From contig NZ_FUZZ01000005.1 in assembly GCF_900168065.1 (NCBI RefSeq), positions 1 through 64,000 of the forward strand: 64,000 nucleotides of DNA, written 5' to 3'. The DNA comes from Chitinophaga ginsengisegetis. Its GTDB lineage: Bacteria > Bacteroidota > Bacteroidia > Chitinophagales > Chitinophagaceae. Of the stretch, positions 45,345-53,525 are shown piece by piece. Position 1 is the first letter of the stretch. Every line of letters begins with the position of its first letter. Under the pieces are notes generated by a model. That model had not been told where the DNA came from. It worked only from the letters and a program-made list of their open reading frames with translations, and searched no databases. The translations under genes were made by a program, and so were the position numbers.

Positions 45345-47621
45345 ATGATAAAATCTGGAGAAACAAACAGTCGCTCTTTCCCCGGCATAGCTCTCAACGC
45401 GGACCTGGTCATCACCGGTGGTGGCCTTTCAGGTGTGTGCTGCGCCATCACAGCGGCCAGGCAGGGATTAAAAGTAGTACTGGTGCAGGACAGACCGGTA
45501 CTTGGAGGGAATTCAAGCAGTGAAATCCGCTTATGGATACTGGGTGCCACATCCCACATGGGCAATAACAATCGCTGGGCGAGGGAAGGTGGTTTGGTTG
45601 ATGAGATCCTGGTAGAGAATACCTATCGTAACCCGGAGGGCAACCCCATTATATTTGATATGGTGCTGCTGGATAAAGTGAAGAAAGAACCCAATATCAC
45701 CCTGTTGTTAAATACAGCCGTATATGCGGTTGAAAAAAAGGACGCCACTACTGTCAGCTCGGTGAAAGCTTTTTGCAGCCAGAACCAGAAGGAATACCTG
45801 TTAAGCGCCCCCTTGTTTTGCGATGCCTCCGGCGATGGGGTAGTGGGCTTCCTGTCGGGCGCCGCCTTCCGCATGGGCGCAGAAAGCAGGGAAGAATTCG
45901 GTGAAAAATTTGCTCCTTCCGCCACCTATGGAGAACTACTCGGACATACCCTGTACTTTTACAGTAAAGACACCGGTAAGCCGGTAACATTCATCCCTCC
46001 TGAGTTTGCCCTGAAAGACATTACGAAGATCCCACGGTTTAAAACATTCAATGCAAAGGATTTTGGCTGCCGCCTCTGGTGGGTAGAGTATGGTGGTCGC
46101 CTTGATACCGTACACGACACAGAGGATATCAAGTGGGAGCTGTGGAAAGTAATTTACGGCGTATGGGACTATATCAAGAACTCCGGCGACTTCCCTGAAG
46201 CAACCACGCTTACCCTGGAATGGGTGGGCGCTATCCCCGGCAAAAGGGAAAGCCGCCGTTTTGAAGGCGACTACATGATGAAACAGCAGGATGTTATTGA
46301 GCAACGCACCCATGAGGATGCGGTGGCATTCGGCGGCTGGTCTGTTGACCTGCACCCTGCCGACGGCGTATTCAGTGAAAAACCCGGTTGCAATCAATGG
46401 CATAGCAAAGGCATCTACCAGATTCCCTATCGCAGTCTGTACAGCAAGAATATTACAAACCTTTTCCTGGCAGGACGCATCATCAGCGCGTCGCATGTGG
46501 CGTTCGCCTCCACCCGGGTAATGGCTACTGCGGCTTATGTATCGCAGGCCGTAGGAGTAGCCGCCGCTGTTTGTAAAGAGAAAAATATTCTGCCCGCGGA
46601 TATTTTTAATAAAGGATACATCACCACTTTGCAACAACGCCTGCTTAAAACCGGGCAGTATGTTCCCGGGTTGGTATTAAAGGATAGCCAGGACCTTGTG
46701 CAATCTGCCGTGATCACCGCATCCAGCGAACTGGTGTTTAAGGAGTTTCCGGGTAAACCGCTTCTGAAGCCGTTAACGCTATCCGTAGCACAGATGCTGC
46801 CTTTGCAAAAAGGGGAAGTGGCTCCATTTGTTTTTCATGCAGATGCTACCGGTAATACTGAACTGGAAGTGGAACTGCGCGTCAGCAGTAAGCCCGGCAA
46901 CTACACACCGGATATCACTTTGGCAAAACAAACCATCCCGTTACATCCCGGCAGAAATTGTGTGGATCTTCGCTTTAATACATCTATAGAAAATACCGCC
47001 TACGCATTCGTCACCTTTATGAAAAATCCGGCGGTGGAATTGCATTTTACAGAGAAGAGAGTAACCGGGATGTTGTCTGTATTCAACAGCGTAAATAAAG
47101 CCGTTTCCAACTACGGCAAACAAACGCCTCCGGAAGATATCGGCATGGAAGCATTTGAGTTCTGGTGCCCGCAACGCCGGCCGGAAGGGCATAATATCGA
47201 TTTGAAATATCACCAGGGTATCAATCTGTTTCAGGCAGAAAATATCCGTAACGGAACCGACCGGCCTACGTCCGCACCCAATGCCTGGGTGGCCGACTGG
47301 AACGATCCGCAGCCCCGCTTAACACTGAAATGGACTGCGCCGCAACAGATCAGTACCATCGACCTTTTCCTGGATACAGATTATGATCATCCGATGGAAT
47401 CCGTATTAATGTCGCATCCCGAAACAGTAATGCCGTTCTGCGTGAGACATTACAGGATCAAAGATGCCGCCGGAAATATTGTAGCAGAGAAAAAAGATAA
47501 TTACCAGACGCACAACCGTATTCAATTGGAGCAACCCGTTATAACAGATACATTGATCATTGAGCTGGAGCATCCATCTGCCAATGTGCCTGCTGCGTTG
47601 TTTGCGGTACGCTGTTATTAG
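45345..47621 (+). CDS. FAD-dependent oxidoreductase (PF12831-like) with C-terminal beta-sandwich
   Basis: The 758-residue protein lacks a signal peptide and should be cytoplasmic, unlike the enzymes before it. A dinucleotide-binding start (DLVITGGGLSGVCCAITAARQG, glycines at 25-30) and the nearby VLGGNSSSEIRLW identify the FAD_oxidored family. The C-terminal FAD segment is NLFLAGRIISASHVAFASTRVMATAAYVSQAVG (about 375-407). Residues about 500-758 form a separate beta-rich region, the last part of which (QISTIDLFLDTDYDHPMES; TLIIELEHPSANVPAALFAVRCY) looks like an F5/8 type C or galactose-binding-like domain. Such proteins occur in glycan loci, but their reactions are mostly unknown. It ends the second transcript before a hairpin terminator. 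Confidence 0.85.
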   Translation: MIKSGETNSRSFPGIALNADLVITGGGLSGVCCAITAARQGLKVVLVQDRPVLGGNSSSEIRLWILGATSHMGNNNRWAREGGLVDEILVENTYRNPEGNPIIFDMVLLDKVKKEPNITLLLNTAVYAVEKKDATTVSSVKAFCSQNQKEYLLSAPLFCDASGDGVVGFLSGAAFRMGAESREEFGEKFAPSATYGELLGHTLYFYSKDTGKPVTFIPPEFALKDITKIPRFKTFNAKDFGCRLWWVEYGGRLDTVHDTEDIKWELWKVIYGVWDYIKNSGDFPEATTLTLEWVGAIPGKRESRRFEGDYMMKQQDVIEQRTHEDAVAFGGWSVDLHPADGVFSEKPGCNQWHSKGIYQIPYRSLYSKNITNLFLAGRIISASHVAFASTRVMATAAYVSQAVGVAAAVCKEKNILPADIFNKGYITTLQQRLLKTGQYVPGLVLKDSQDLVQSAVITASSELVFKEFPGKPLLKPLTLSVAQMLPLQKGEVAPFVFHADATGNTELEVELRVSSKPGNYTPDITLAKQTIPLHPGRNCVDLRFNTSIENTAYAFVTFMKNPAVELHFTEKRVTGMLSVFNSVNKAVSNYGKQTPPEDIGMEAFEFWCPQRRPEGHNIDLKYHQGINLFQAENIRNGTDRPTSAPNAWVADWNDPQPRLTLKWTAPQQISTIDLFLDTDYDHPMESVLMSHPETVMPFCVRHYRIKDAAGNIVAEKKDNYQTHNRIQLEQPVITDTLIIELEHPSANVPAALFAVRCY

Positions 47622-47660
47622 AGAAGTGTTCGTTTTGATTCCTATACTATAAGTGCGGAG

Positions 47661-47694
47661 AAGCCTTCAGATCGGGAGATTTGGAGGCTTTTTG
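47661..47694 (+). terminator. Terminator at the end of the LacI-controlled locus
   Basis: AAGCCTTCAGATC (47661-47673) pairs imperfectly with GATTTGGAGGCTT (47678-47690) and is followed by TTTG. It starts 39 bp after the oxidoreductase stop and marks the locus end. Confidence 0.7.
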
Positions 47695-47775
47695 TTGTAA
47701 CCCGTAACGTTTATTTTAGGAAAAGATGTAAGAGAATTTGTGAACACCATTTTACCAAATTAAGCAGTATATACT

Positions 47776-48864
47776 TTAATTACCCATTTTTCTCCTGGCG
47801 TTTAAATACTTCCGCACAGGTATGTCATAAAACACCATCACGAGGTAAGAAAAGCCTACCAACAGCAGGGTACCGGTGGTGATGACTAAGACCAGCTGCA
47901 TGGTTCCAGGTTTGTACGCAGCAAAATAGCTGGCAAAGATCCATATCGCGGCATAATGTGTCATGTATAGCGGATAAGATATCTTCCCGGAAAAAACACA
48001 AAGTTTTTTTAACCCCGAAGTAAGGGTAGCACCTGCGCCGAGTGCAATCAGTAAAGGGAAATAGAATAACACAACTATTACCTCTATCAGCCAGTTCCAC
48101 TGAAAATGGGGCATTAAAAATGGCAACATCAGTAATGCCGACAGGCCAATGAAGCCCAGCCGGTTCTTAATAATCCAGTTAAAACGGAATACCAGCAACC
48201 CGGCTAAGAAGGAATAGGAGATGCGCGCACAGCCGTCCCAAAAATTATCTTTTCCCCAGCCGCCCATCAGGTTCCCTGCATGATAACCCACTACGCCAAT
48301 GCCAGCCGCAGCAAGCAGGGCTAATATGAGCAGGTAGCGCCGGCTTATTTTAACCAGAATAAGCGCATACAGTATATTGGCTACATATTCCCAGAACAAT
48401 GACCACGCAGGCGCATTAAAACTAAACAGGTTAAACCACCGTTCCGGCATTCCCGGAAAGGGAATCAGGAGGATACTTGTAAGAAAGAACAAGGCTATTT
48501 TACCAAATCCATATAATTCCGGGTGACCGCCGAACGGATCAAAAAGGAAACCCAACAGTCCCAGTACCGACCCGAAAATGACGAGGGGATGCAATCTGAT
48601 GATCCTGGATTTAAAAAATTCCATGACCCCCATTTTACCGAAGCGGTTATCATAGGCGTATCCAATCACAAACCCGGATAGGCAGAAAAAGAAATCGACC
48701 GCCAGGAAGCCATGTCCCACGAAGTTTTTGCTGTAATCGGTATACACAACTTCCATAAAATGAAAAACAACTACTGTTAAAGCGGCTATTCCTCTTAATC
48801 CGTCTAATATCTCAAAATGCTGTTTGGTTCTTAGCAGGTCCGGGTTTAATTTGTTCACGTTCAT
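47776..48864 (-). CDS. Acyltransferase family 3 (OafA-like) membrane protein
   Basis: The 362-residue integral membrane protein has about ten hydrophobic helices. The N-terminal FEILDGLRGIAALTVVVFHF carries the conserved Arg and the catalytic His (in VVVFHF), followed by FLAVDFFFCLSGFVIGYAY, both standard for acyltransferase-3 proteins, which move acetyl or other acyl groups from cytoplasmic donors onto surface sugars, lipids or secondary products. It is convergent with the glycan locus but separated from it by the terminator at 47661, and no cell-envelope biosynthesis genes adjoin it. The acceptor is unknown. Confidence 0.88.
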   Translation of the reverse strand: MNVNKLNPDLLRTKQHFEILDGLRGIAALTVVVFHFMEVVYTDYSKNFVGHGFLAVDFFFCLSGFVIGYAYDNRFGKMGVMEFFKSRIIRLHPLVIFGSVLGLLGFLFDPFGGHPELYGFGKIALFFLTSILLIPFPGMPERWFNLFSFNAPAWSLFWEYVANILYALILVKISRRYLLILALLAAAGIGVVGYHAGNLMGGWGKDNFWDGCARISYSFLAGLLVFRFNWIIKNRLGFIGLSALLMLPFLMPHFQWNWLIEVIVVLFYFPLLIALGAGATLTSGLKKLCVFSGKISYPLYMTHYAAIWIFASYFAAYKPGTMQLVLVITTGTLLLVGFSYLVMVFYDIPVRKYLNARRKMGN

Positions 48865-49012
48865 TGTTATAAAAAGGGATAAATAAATGACATTATTTTC
48901 AGATTTCCTAACTGCCGGAATTCCGGCAGGCCAAAACTGGTGTGCCTTTTGTGGACAGGCTACTATAAATTATATAGTATGGAAATTACGGACATCACCG
49001 TTTATATCGGCA

Positions 49013-49186
49013 ATGAACCTTACCATTTATGAAAATGAGAAAGGACGCAGCCGCATCCGGGTGAGAATCGTATTTGTACCGGTAGCGCAGGAACTGTCCC
49101 CCGGATTTAAATTTCCCGGAACAAACGCATGGAGTGAGCTGTGCTATACGGCGTATAGTTATGTGGTGCCTGTGTTAAAAGATTAA
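49013..49186 (+). CDS. Small hypothetical protein, 57 residues
   Basis: From the ATG at 49013 a 57-residue frame runs to the stop at 49184-49186. It begins MNLTIYENEKGRSRIRVRI and continues with VPVAQELSPG and an aromatic C-terminus. Codon use from about 49040 on resembles the neighbouring genes, which argues for real coding. The same frame is open back to 48887, but that part looks non-coding and overlaps the acyltransferase promoter region. No family is recognised. Its stop codon overlaps the AAA gene stop on the other strand by three bases. Confidence 0.4.
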   Translation: MNLTIYENEKGRSRIRVRIVFVPVAQELSPGFKFPGTNAWSELCYTAYSYVVPVLKD

Positions 49187-49932
49187 ACATCTTCCAGCAG
49201 GATCTTCACCATGTTTTTATAGTCGTTGATAAAACGGTGAGATACCTTGTAATTTTCTGTTTCGGTGTAACTGGTTTTTTTGATCCCGTTTTCTGTAAGC
49301 TGGTAAATAATGGAATCGGGATAAGCCATTACAATAGGAGAGTGCGTGGCAATGATAAACTGCGACTGCTGCCCGATCAGCTGGTGCATCCTTGAAAGCA
49401 TGGCCATTTGCCGCGTAGGGGAAAGCGCGGCTTCGGGTTCATCCAGTATGTACAGACCGTTGCCGGAAAAGCGATGCACCAGCAAAGACCAGAACGCCTC
49501 CCCGTGTGATTGCTCGTGTAACGACACACCGCCATAACTGTCAATCACTCTCGGACCGATACCCTCTTTATCCAGTTCTTCAATATTGGTACCTACATTA
49601 AAAAAACTCTCGCCTCTCAGGAAAAATCCATTCTTTGCGCGCACCGCAGCCCTGGCTACCCGGATATACTGATGCAGCACGGAATGGGAAGCACGGGTGG
49701 AGAAGGTGAAATTCAACGATCCGCCTTCCGGGTTAAAACCACAGGCCACGGCAATAGCTTCTATCAGGGTGGATTTACCCATACCGTTTTCACCGGAAAG
49801 ATAAGTAACCTTGGGATGCAGCTGCAGGGTTGACAGATTTTTCAACGCCGGTATGTTAAAAGGATATTCCCCCGGAGCAGTGATCTTTTCCCTGTTGAGT
49901 GTAATGGCGGTTAAGCCCCTTTGCGTAAGCAT
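49183..49932 (-). CDS. AAA-family ATPase (ABC/RecF-like fold, predicted ATP-binding protein)
   Basis: The 249-residue cytoplasmic protein has Walker A in YLSGENGMGKSTLIEAIA (residues 47-55), a signature-like region around HEQSHGEAFWSLLVHRF, Walker B in GLYILDEPEAALSP (about 165-178) and a switch His in FIIATHSPIVMAYPD. This is the layout of small single-domain AAA_21-type proteins related to SMC/ABC ATPases. Its partner, if any, is not adjacent: the next gene upstream encodes a carbonic anhydrase. Members of this group include parts of overcoming-lysogeny-type and toxin-antitoxin systems, but many are housekeeping orphans, and nothing here points to defence. Confidence 0.85.
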   Translation of the reverse strand: MLTQRGLTAITLNREKITAPGEYPFNIPALKNLSTLQLHPKVTYLSGENGMGKSTLIEAIAVACGFNPEGGSLNFTFSTRASHSVLHQYIRVARAAVRAKNGFFLRGESFFNVGTNIEELDKEGIGPRVIDSYGGVSLHEQSHGEAFWSLLVHRFSGNGLYILDEPEAALSPTRQMAMLSRMHQLIGQQSQFIIATHSPIVMAYPDSIIYQLTENGIKKTSYTETENYKVSHRFINDYKNMVKILLEDV

Positions 49933-49969
49933 AGCTTTTCCTTATTTGAGGTGAAAATAAGGGAAATGC

Positions 49970-50740
49970 TTAAAAGAAAGTAACCCGCCCGCTATCCATG
50001 TCGTAAACGCCGCCTATAATGATGAGTTGTTTGTTTTTTTCCATTTCTGCAAGAATAGGACTGTTTTTACGTATATTCTCTACCGTTAGCCTTACGTTTT
50101 GCTCGCAAACAGCATGTACATACGAATCGTTTTTACTATTCATATCTCCTTTAAACTCCTTGATACTACTTACTGCCGGTCTTATTTTAGACAGCAGGGC
50201 CGTAATATTGCCGAGTTTTACATTATCGATCGCCGACTTAACTGCCCCGCAGTGTTCGTGTCCCAGCACCAGGATTAGTTTGGCGCCGGCTACCTTGCAG
50301 CCGTATTCTATACTGCCCAGGATATCTTCGTTAACAATATTCCCCGCAACGCGCGCCACAAACACATCACCGATCCCCCTGTGGAAAACATCCTCCACGG
50401 GCACTCTTGAATCCAGGCATGATAAAATCACTGCCTTTGGAAACTGGCTCATTGACGCCGCCCTTACCCGGGAAGAATTATTCCTGATGGTTAAACGGTC
50501 ATTTATAAAATCTTCATTTCCTTCTTTTAAAATATCCAGTACTCTTTGCGGGGTGAGCGATTGCTGCTCTTCGAACGACAGCACCTTGTTTTCCAGTACA
50601 TCGCTGCTGTCTATAACAACATCTTTCTTTGAACTGCTGGTGTCGCTATCCTGTTGTAATCCTTTGTCACGGCCGGGGTTACCACAGGCATTTATGAGCA
50701 GTATGAATAGCAGGAGAGATAATTTTGCAGGCATCTTCAT
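49970..50740 (-). CDS. Beta-class carbonic anhydrase, exported lipoprotein
   Basis: The 256-residue protein begins with a lipoprotein signal (LLLFILLINACGNPGRD, lipobox INAC, Cys19), so it should sit in the periplasm or outer membrane, where it interconverts carbon dioxide and bicarbonate. Beta-class zinc ligands are all present: Cys108 in ILSCLDSR with the Asp110-Arg112 dyad, and His161 and Cys164 in LGHEHCGA. A linker of about 40 polar residues follows the anchor. Most beta enzymes are cytosolic, and in Gram-negatives the periplasmic enzyme is usually alpha-class, so the location is notable. The C-terminus YDMDSGRVTFF is the standard end. Confidence 0.92.
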   Translation of the reverse strand: MKMPAKLSLLLFILLINACGNPGRDKGLQQDSDTSSSKKDVVIDSSDVLENKVLSFEEQQSLTPQRVLDILKEGNEDFINDRLTIRNNSSRVRAASMSQFPKAVILSCLDSRVPVEDVFHRGIGDVFVARVAGNIVNEDILGSIEYGCKVAGAKLILVLGHEHCGAVKSAIDNVKLGNITALLSKIRPAVSSIKEFKGDMNSKNDSYVHAVCEQNVRLTVENIRKNSPILAEMEKNKQLIIIGGVYDMDSGRVTFF

Positions 50741-50842
50741 AAAAATATTTTAAGGTGATGAACAGGTGGCTTCGTATGTATCACTTTAACAAGCCGGGGA
50801 ATGACATTGTTGCATATTTCCGGGATGATAGGTTAACTCCCG

Positions 50843-50887
50843 TATAACGCACAACGCCCGCGCGAGGCGCAGGCGTTGTAGGTTATA
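50843..50887. terminator. GC-rich hairpin after the phytase-like gene
   Basis: ACAACGCC (50851-50858) pairs with GGCGTTGT (50872-50879), with additional outer pairing of ATAAC with GTTAT. It lies in the 159-bp gap between two leftward genes, just after the phytase-like stop. There is no T-run, so termination is uncertain. Nothing else is visible in this gap. Confidence 0.4.
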
Positions 50888-50899
50888 GTAATAAATCGT

Positions 50900-52201
50900 T
50901 TAAAACAGTGGTGTAGCGAGCTTAATAAAATACACTGTATTGAAATCCGTTTTACCGGTAAGCGGCAGTATTTTCTGGATATAGGTATTGTTAACCGGAT
51001 CGGGAGGAACGATACCAAAGTCGTCATCGTTGCTTACCGCCAGGGTAGTACTGTTCACGAGTACAATGCCTTCCGGTTTATCATGCGGATAACCTGCGAT
51101 ATCTTTCAACAGATCAACCACCAGCGATTTGGAAACGGTTTTGATACCGGCTGCCTGTAGTTCTGCATCAGTCAGTACTTCCACTGTTTTACCATTCACC
51201 AGTTTGCCGCCGGCGCCATCAGTTGCATCAGAAATATCAGTAGCCGCCGACAGATCAATTTTATAGATTCTTTTAATCAGCGATGGTTTAACCGGATCTC
51301 CCGGGAACTCTCCGTCGCGTTCCAACACCAGGAAGGTAGTGCTGCTGATCACCGTGATTTCGCTGTTGGCGGTATTTTTGTTTTCCAGTTTATAGAGGTA
51401 TTGCTTCGTTTGACCGGAGGCGATATCGTAGGTGAGGATACGGGTATACAGGGAGTTCTTCACCGCATCTTTGGTAGGATTGTACAAAGGCGATTGCATA
51501 ATGCCTACCAGTGTTTTGCCATCGGGCGTAATGGTGAGCCCTTCCATGCCACGGTTGGCACGGCGCATAGCAAATACCTTCGGGATCTTCCGGCCACCGG
51601 TGCCGGTGCCAAAGGGGTTGATCCTCTCCAGCGTTTTACCGCTTCTGTCGAGATGTACCAGGTGTGGTCCGTACTCATCACTCAACCAGAAAGTTCCGTC
51701 GGCTGCTACAGTAAGACCTTCGCAGTCGATGCCTTCTGCATCTTCAGGAAGCGTTTTGCCATCTTTATCCAGCGCCACTTCTCCTGTGCCGCCTGATCCT
51801 ACAGGATTTGGAAGTCCTGTTACCGCTACGTTAGCAGCGGATTTGATGTGAATGGTTTCTACCAGTACCAGCGAATCGCCGTTTAATTTAAATTTCCCGA
51901 TCTGTGGATTAAATCCGGGTACGGCAAATACTTTGGAGTCCTTGATAGTGCCATCTGCGTTCGGGCCACGATCGGTCATCAGGTAAAAATAACCAGGCTG
52001 CCCGGGTACGTTTGCAATAGAAGATCCATAACCGCCATTATACACTTTTACGCCAGCGGCGTTGGTGGTCATTACTACAGCACCCGCGAGAGTGGCTTTG
52101 GCAGGATAAGAAATATTATTGTTGTCAGGAGGGGTGTCGTTTTTCTTACAGGCAAAAAGGAACACAAATCCCAGTGGAGCAAAGTAGCGTACTACAGTCA
52201 T
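50900..52201 (-). CDS. Esterase-like/phytase-like beta-propeller lipoprotein (PF13449 type)
   Basis: The 433-residue lipoprotein has lipobox FLFAC (Cys18, followed by KKNDTPPDNN). The body matches the 'esterase-like activity of phytase' family: GYGSSIANVPGQPGYFYLMTDRGPNAD near 55-82, EGIDCEGLTVAADGTFWLSDEYGPHLVHLDRSGK near 155-190, MEGLTITPDGKTLVGIMQSP near 215-235 and KPEGIVLVNSTTLAVSNDDDFG near the end. A six-bladed propeller acting on phosphate esters or a similar substrate is expected, but the activity of most members is unproved. The gene appears monocistronic. Confidence 0.85.
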   Translation of the reverse strand: MTVVRYFAPLGFVFLFACKKNDTPPDNNNISYPAKATLAGAVVMTTNAAGVKVYNGGYGSSIANVPGQPGYFYLMTDRGPNADGTIKDSKVFAVPGFNPQIGKFKLNGDSLVLVETIHIKSAANVAVTGLPNPVGSGGTGEVALDKDGKTLPEDAEGIDCEGLTVAADGTFWLSDEYGPHLVHLDRSGKTLERINPFGTGTGGRKIPKVFAMRRANRGMEGLTITPDGKTLVGIMQSPLYNPTKDAVKNSLYTRILTYDIASGQTKQYLYKLENKNTANSEITVISSTTFLVLERDGEFPGDPVKPSLIKRIYKIDLSAATDISDATDGAGGKLVNGKTVEVLTDAELQAAGIKTVSKSLVVDLLKDIAGYPHDKPEGIVLVNSTTLAVSNDDDFGIVPPDPVNNTYIQKILPLTGKTDFNTVYFIKLATPLF

Positions 52202-52283
52202 AGTGGTTGATACGTTTAAGGCGCAAATGTGCCCTTTCCGTATGAAGACTATGTTACCGTAATATTATCAAATCGTGAAATTG

Positions 52284-52532
52284 TTATTCCTTCTCAGGCT
52301 CCCTTTCTACCGTAATACTGCACTCGCCGATGAGGGCGGCCAGCGCGCCAACAGCCGCAAAAACGGGCGCCAGTATTGCGCCTACTACTCCGATGGTAAG
52401 CGGGAAGCTCATCAGTTCTTTTCCCTCTTTATCAGTAATGGTGATCTTTCTTACATTGCCTTCTGCTATCAGTTCTTTAATCTTTTTTAACAGGTTCTCA
52501 CCGTGGAGGGTGAACGTTTCTTTTGTGGTCAT
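52284..52532 (-). CDS. DUF4342 domain-containing small protein
   Basis: The 82-residue protein is recognisable as DUF4342: TLHGENLLKKIKELIAEGNVRKITITDKEGKELMSFPLTIGVVGAILAPVFAAVGALAALIG, a short helix-strand part and a hydrophobic C-terminal helix that may sit in or on the membrane, followed by a charged tail. The function is unknown. Related segments occur in some bacterial proteins with a ubiquitin-associated-like N-terminus; here the domain stands alone. It lies 52 bp downstream of the exonuclease gene on the same strand and may share its transcript. Confidence 0.75.
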   Translation of the reverse strand: MTTKETFTLHGENLLKKIKELIAEGNVRKITITDKEGKELMSFPLTIGVVGAILAPVFAAVGALAALIGECSITVEREPEKE

Positions 52533-52584
52533 AGTAAACAGGTATTTGATCTTTTAAGGTACTAAGAATTGATGAGATAATCCG

Positions 52585-53358
52585 TTAATCTGTCAACTCT
52601 ATCCATACCGGCGCATGATCGCTGCTTTTCTCCCATCCGCGCACATTACGGTCCACCCCGCCGGCAACAAGACGGCTCTCCAGTTGCGGGCTCAGTAAAA
52701 AGTGATCGATACGCAAGCCCGCATCACGGCCGTACGCATTGCGGAAATAATCCCAGAAGGTATAAATCTTTTCATCAGGGTATAGTTTCCGGATAGCATC
52801 TGTCCAGCCCTGATCTCTCAGATTTCTGAATGCCTCCCGCGTTTCGGGGCGAAACAGTGCATCATCCACCCAACGTTCCGGTTTGTATACATCCAGTTCG
52901 GTGGGCATTACGTTATAGTCGCCCGTAAGTACTACCGGTGTTTTGGCTGCCAGCAACTCTTTGGCATGCGCTGTCAGGCGTTTAAACCAGTTTAGTTTGT
53001 AATCGAATTTAGGGCCGGGAGCGGGATTGCCGTTTGGTAAATAAAGACAACCGATCGTGATGTTATTGATTTCGGCTTCTATATAACGGCTGTGAATATC
53101 TTCAGGATCTCCTGGAAGTGTTCTCCTTATTTCCTTTGGCTCACCTATCCGGGAGAGGATAGCTACGCCGTTCCAGCTTTTTTGTCCATGCCAGATAGGA
53201 TGATAGCCGGCATCGCGGATAGCCTGCTCCGGAAATTTTTCAGGAGGCGCCTTTAGTTCCTGTAAACAGGCTACATCAGGAGCGGTTTCATTTAACCAGC
53301 GAAGTAATACCGGAAGACGTCCATTGACGCCATTAACATTATACGTGGCTATTTTCAT
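52585..53358 (-). CDS. xth: Exodeoxyribonuclease III
   Basis: The 257-residue cytoplasmic DNA-repair enzyme of the EEP family removes nucleotides from 3' ends and cuts at abasic sites. Motifs in order: KIATYNVNGVNGRLPVLLRWL (residues 2-22, metal-binding Asn), CLQELKAPPEKFP (Glu37), GCLYLPNGNPAPGPKF, VVLTGDYNVMPTELDV (catalytic Asp-Asn), RDAGLRIDHFLLSP and the final SSDHAPVWIEL (Asp-His). All catalytic residues are present, and the length is usual for the family. It is divergent from the DUF2461 gene. Confidence 0.95.
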   Translation of the reverse strand: MKIATYNVNGVNGRLPVLLRWLNETAPDVACLQELKAPPEKFPEQAIRDAGYHPIWHGQKSWNGVAILSRIGEPKEIRRTLPGDPEDIHSRYIEAEINNITIGCLYLPNGNPAPGPKFDYKLNWFKRLTAHAKELLAAKTPVVLTGDYNVMPTELDVYKPERWVDDALFRPETREAFRNLRDQGWTDAIRKLYPDEKIYTFWDYFRNAYGRDAGLRIDHFLLSPQLESRLVAGGVDRNVRGWEKSSDHAPVWIELTD

Positions 53359-53525
53359 GGATGCTGTTATTTAATTGGGTTTGTAATTCAGCAGCATAAT
53401 TCCGCTGCGAGGCGTTTGTGAATATATGTAATTATCTGCTTCCGTTTGTCCCGGCAAACGGAAAAACTTACTTTTGTAAAAACTGCTATCACCCGGTAGC
53501 AGGTTTTATAAATTACGGAAACATC

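Noticed and set aside
48979..49032. 17-codon frame MEITDITVYIGNEPYHL upstream of the small gene
   Set aside because: It is too short, is in a different frame from the likely gene at 49013, and has no sign of a conserved joined protein.
49183..50740. AAA ATPase plus neighbour as a defence system
   Set aside because: The adjacent gene is a carbonic anhydrase, with no nuclease, TOPRIM or toxin partner nearby, so a defence role is unsupported.
50019..50753. 244-codon frame on the plus strand opposite the carbonic anhydrase
   Set aside because: The minus strand has all zinc ligands and a lipobox; the plus frame is Ser/Leu-rich without any recognisable domain.
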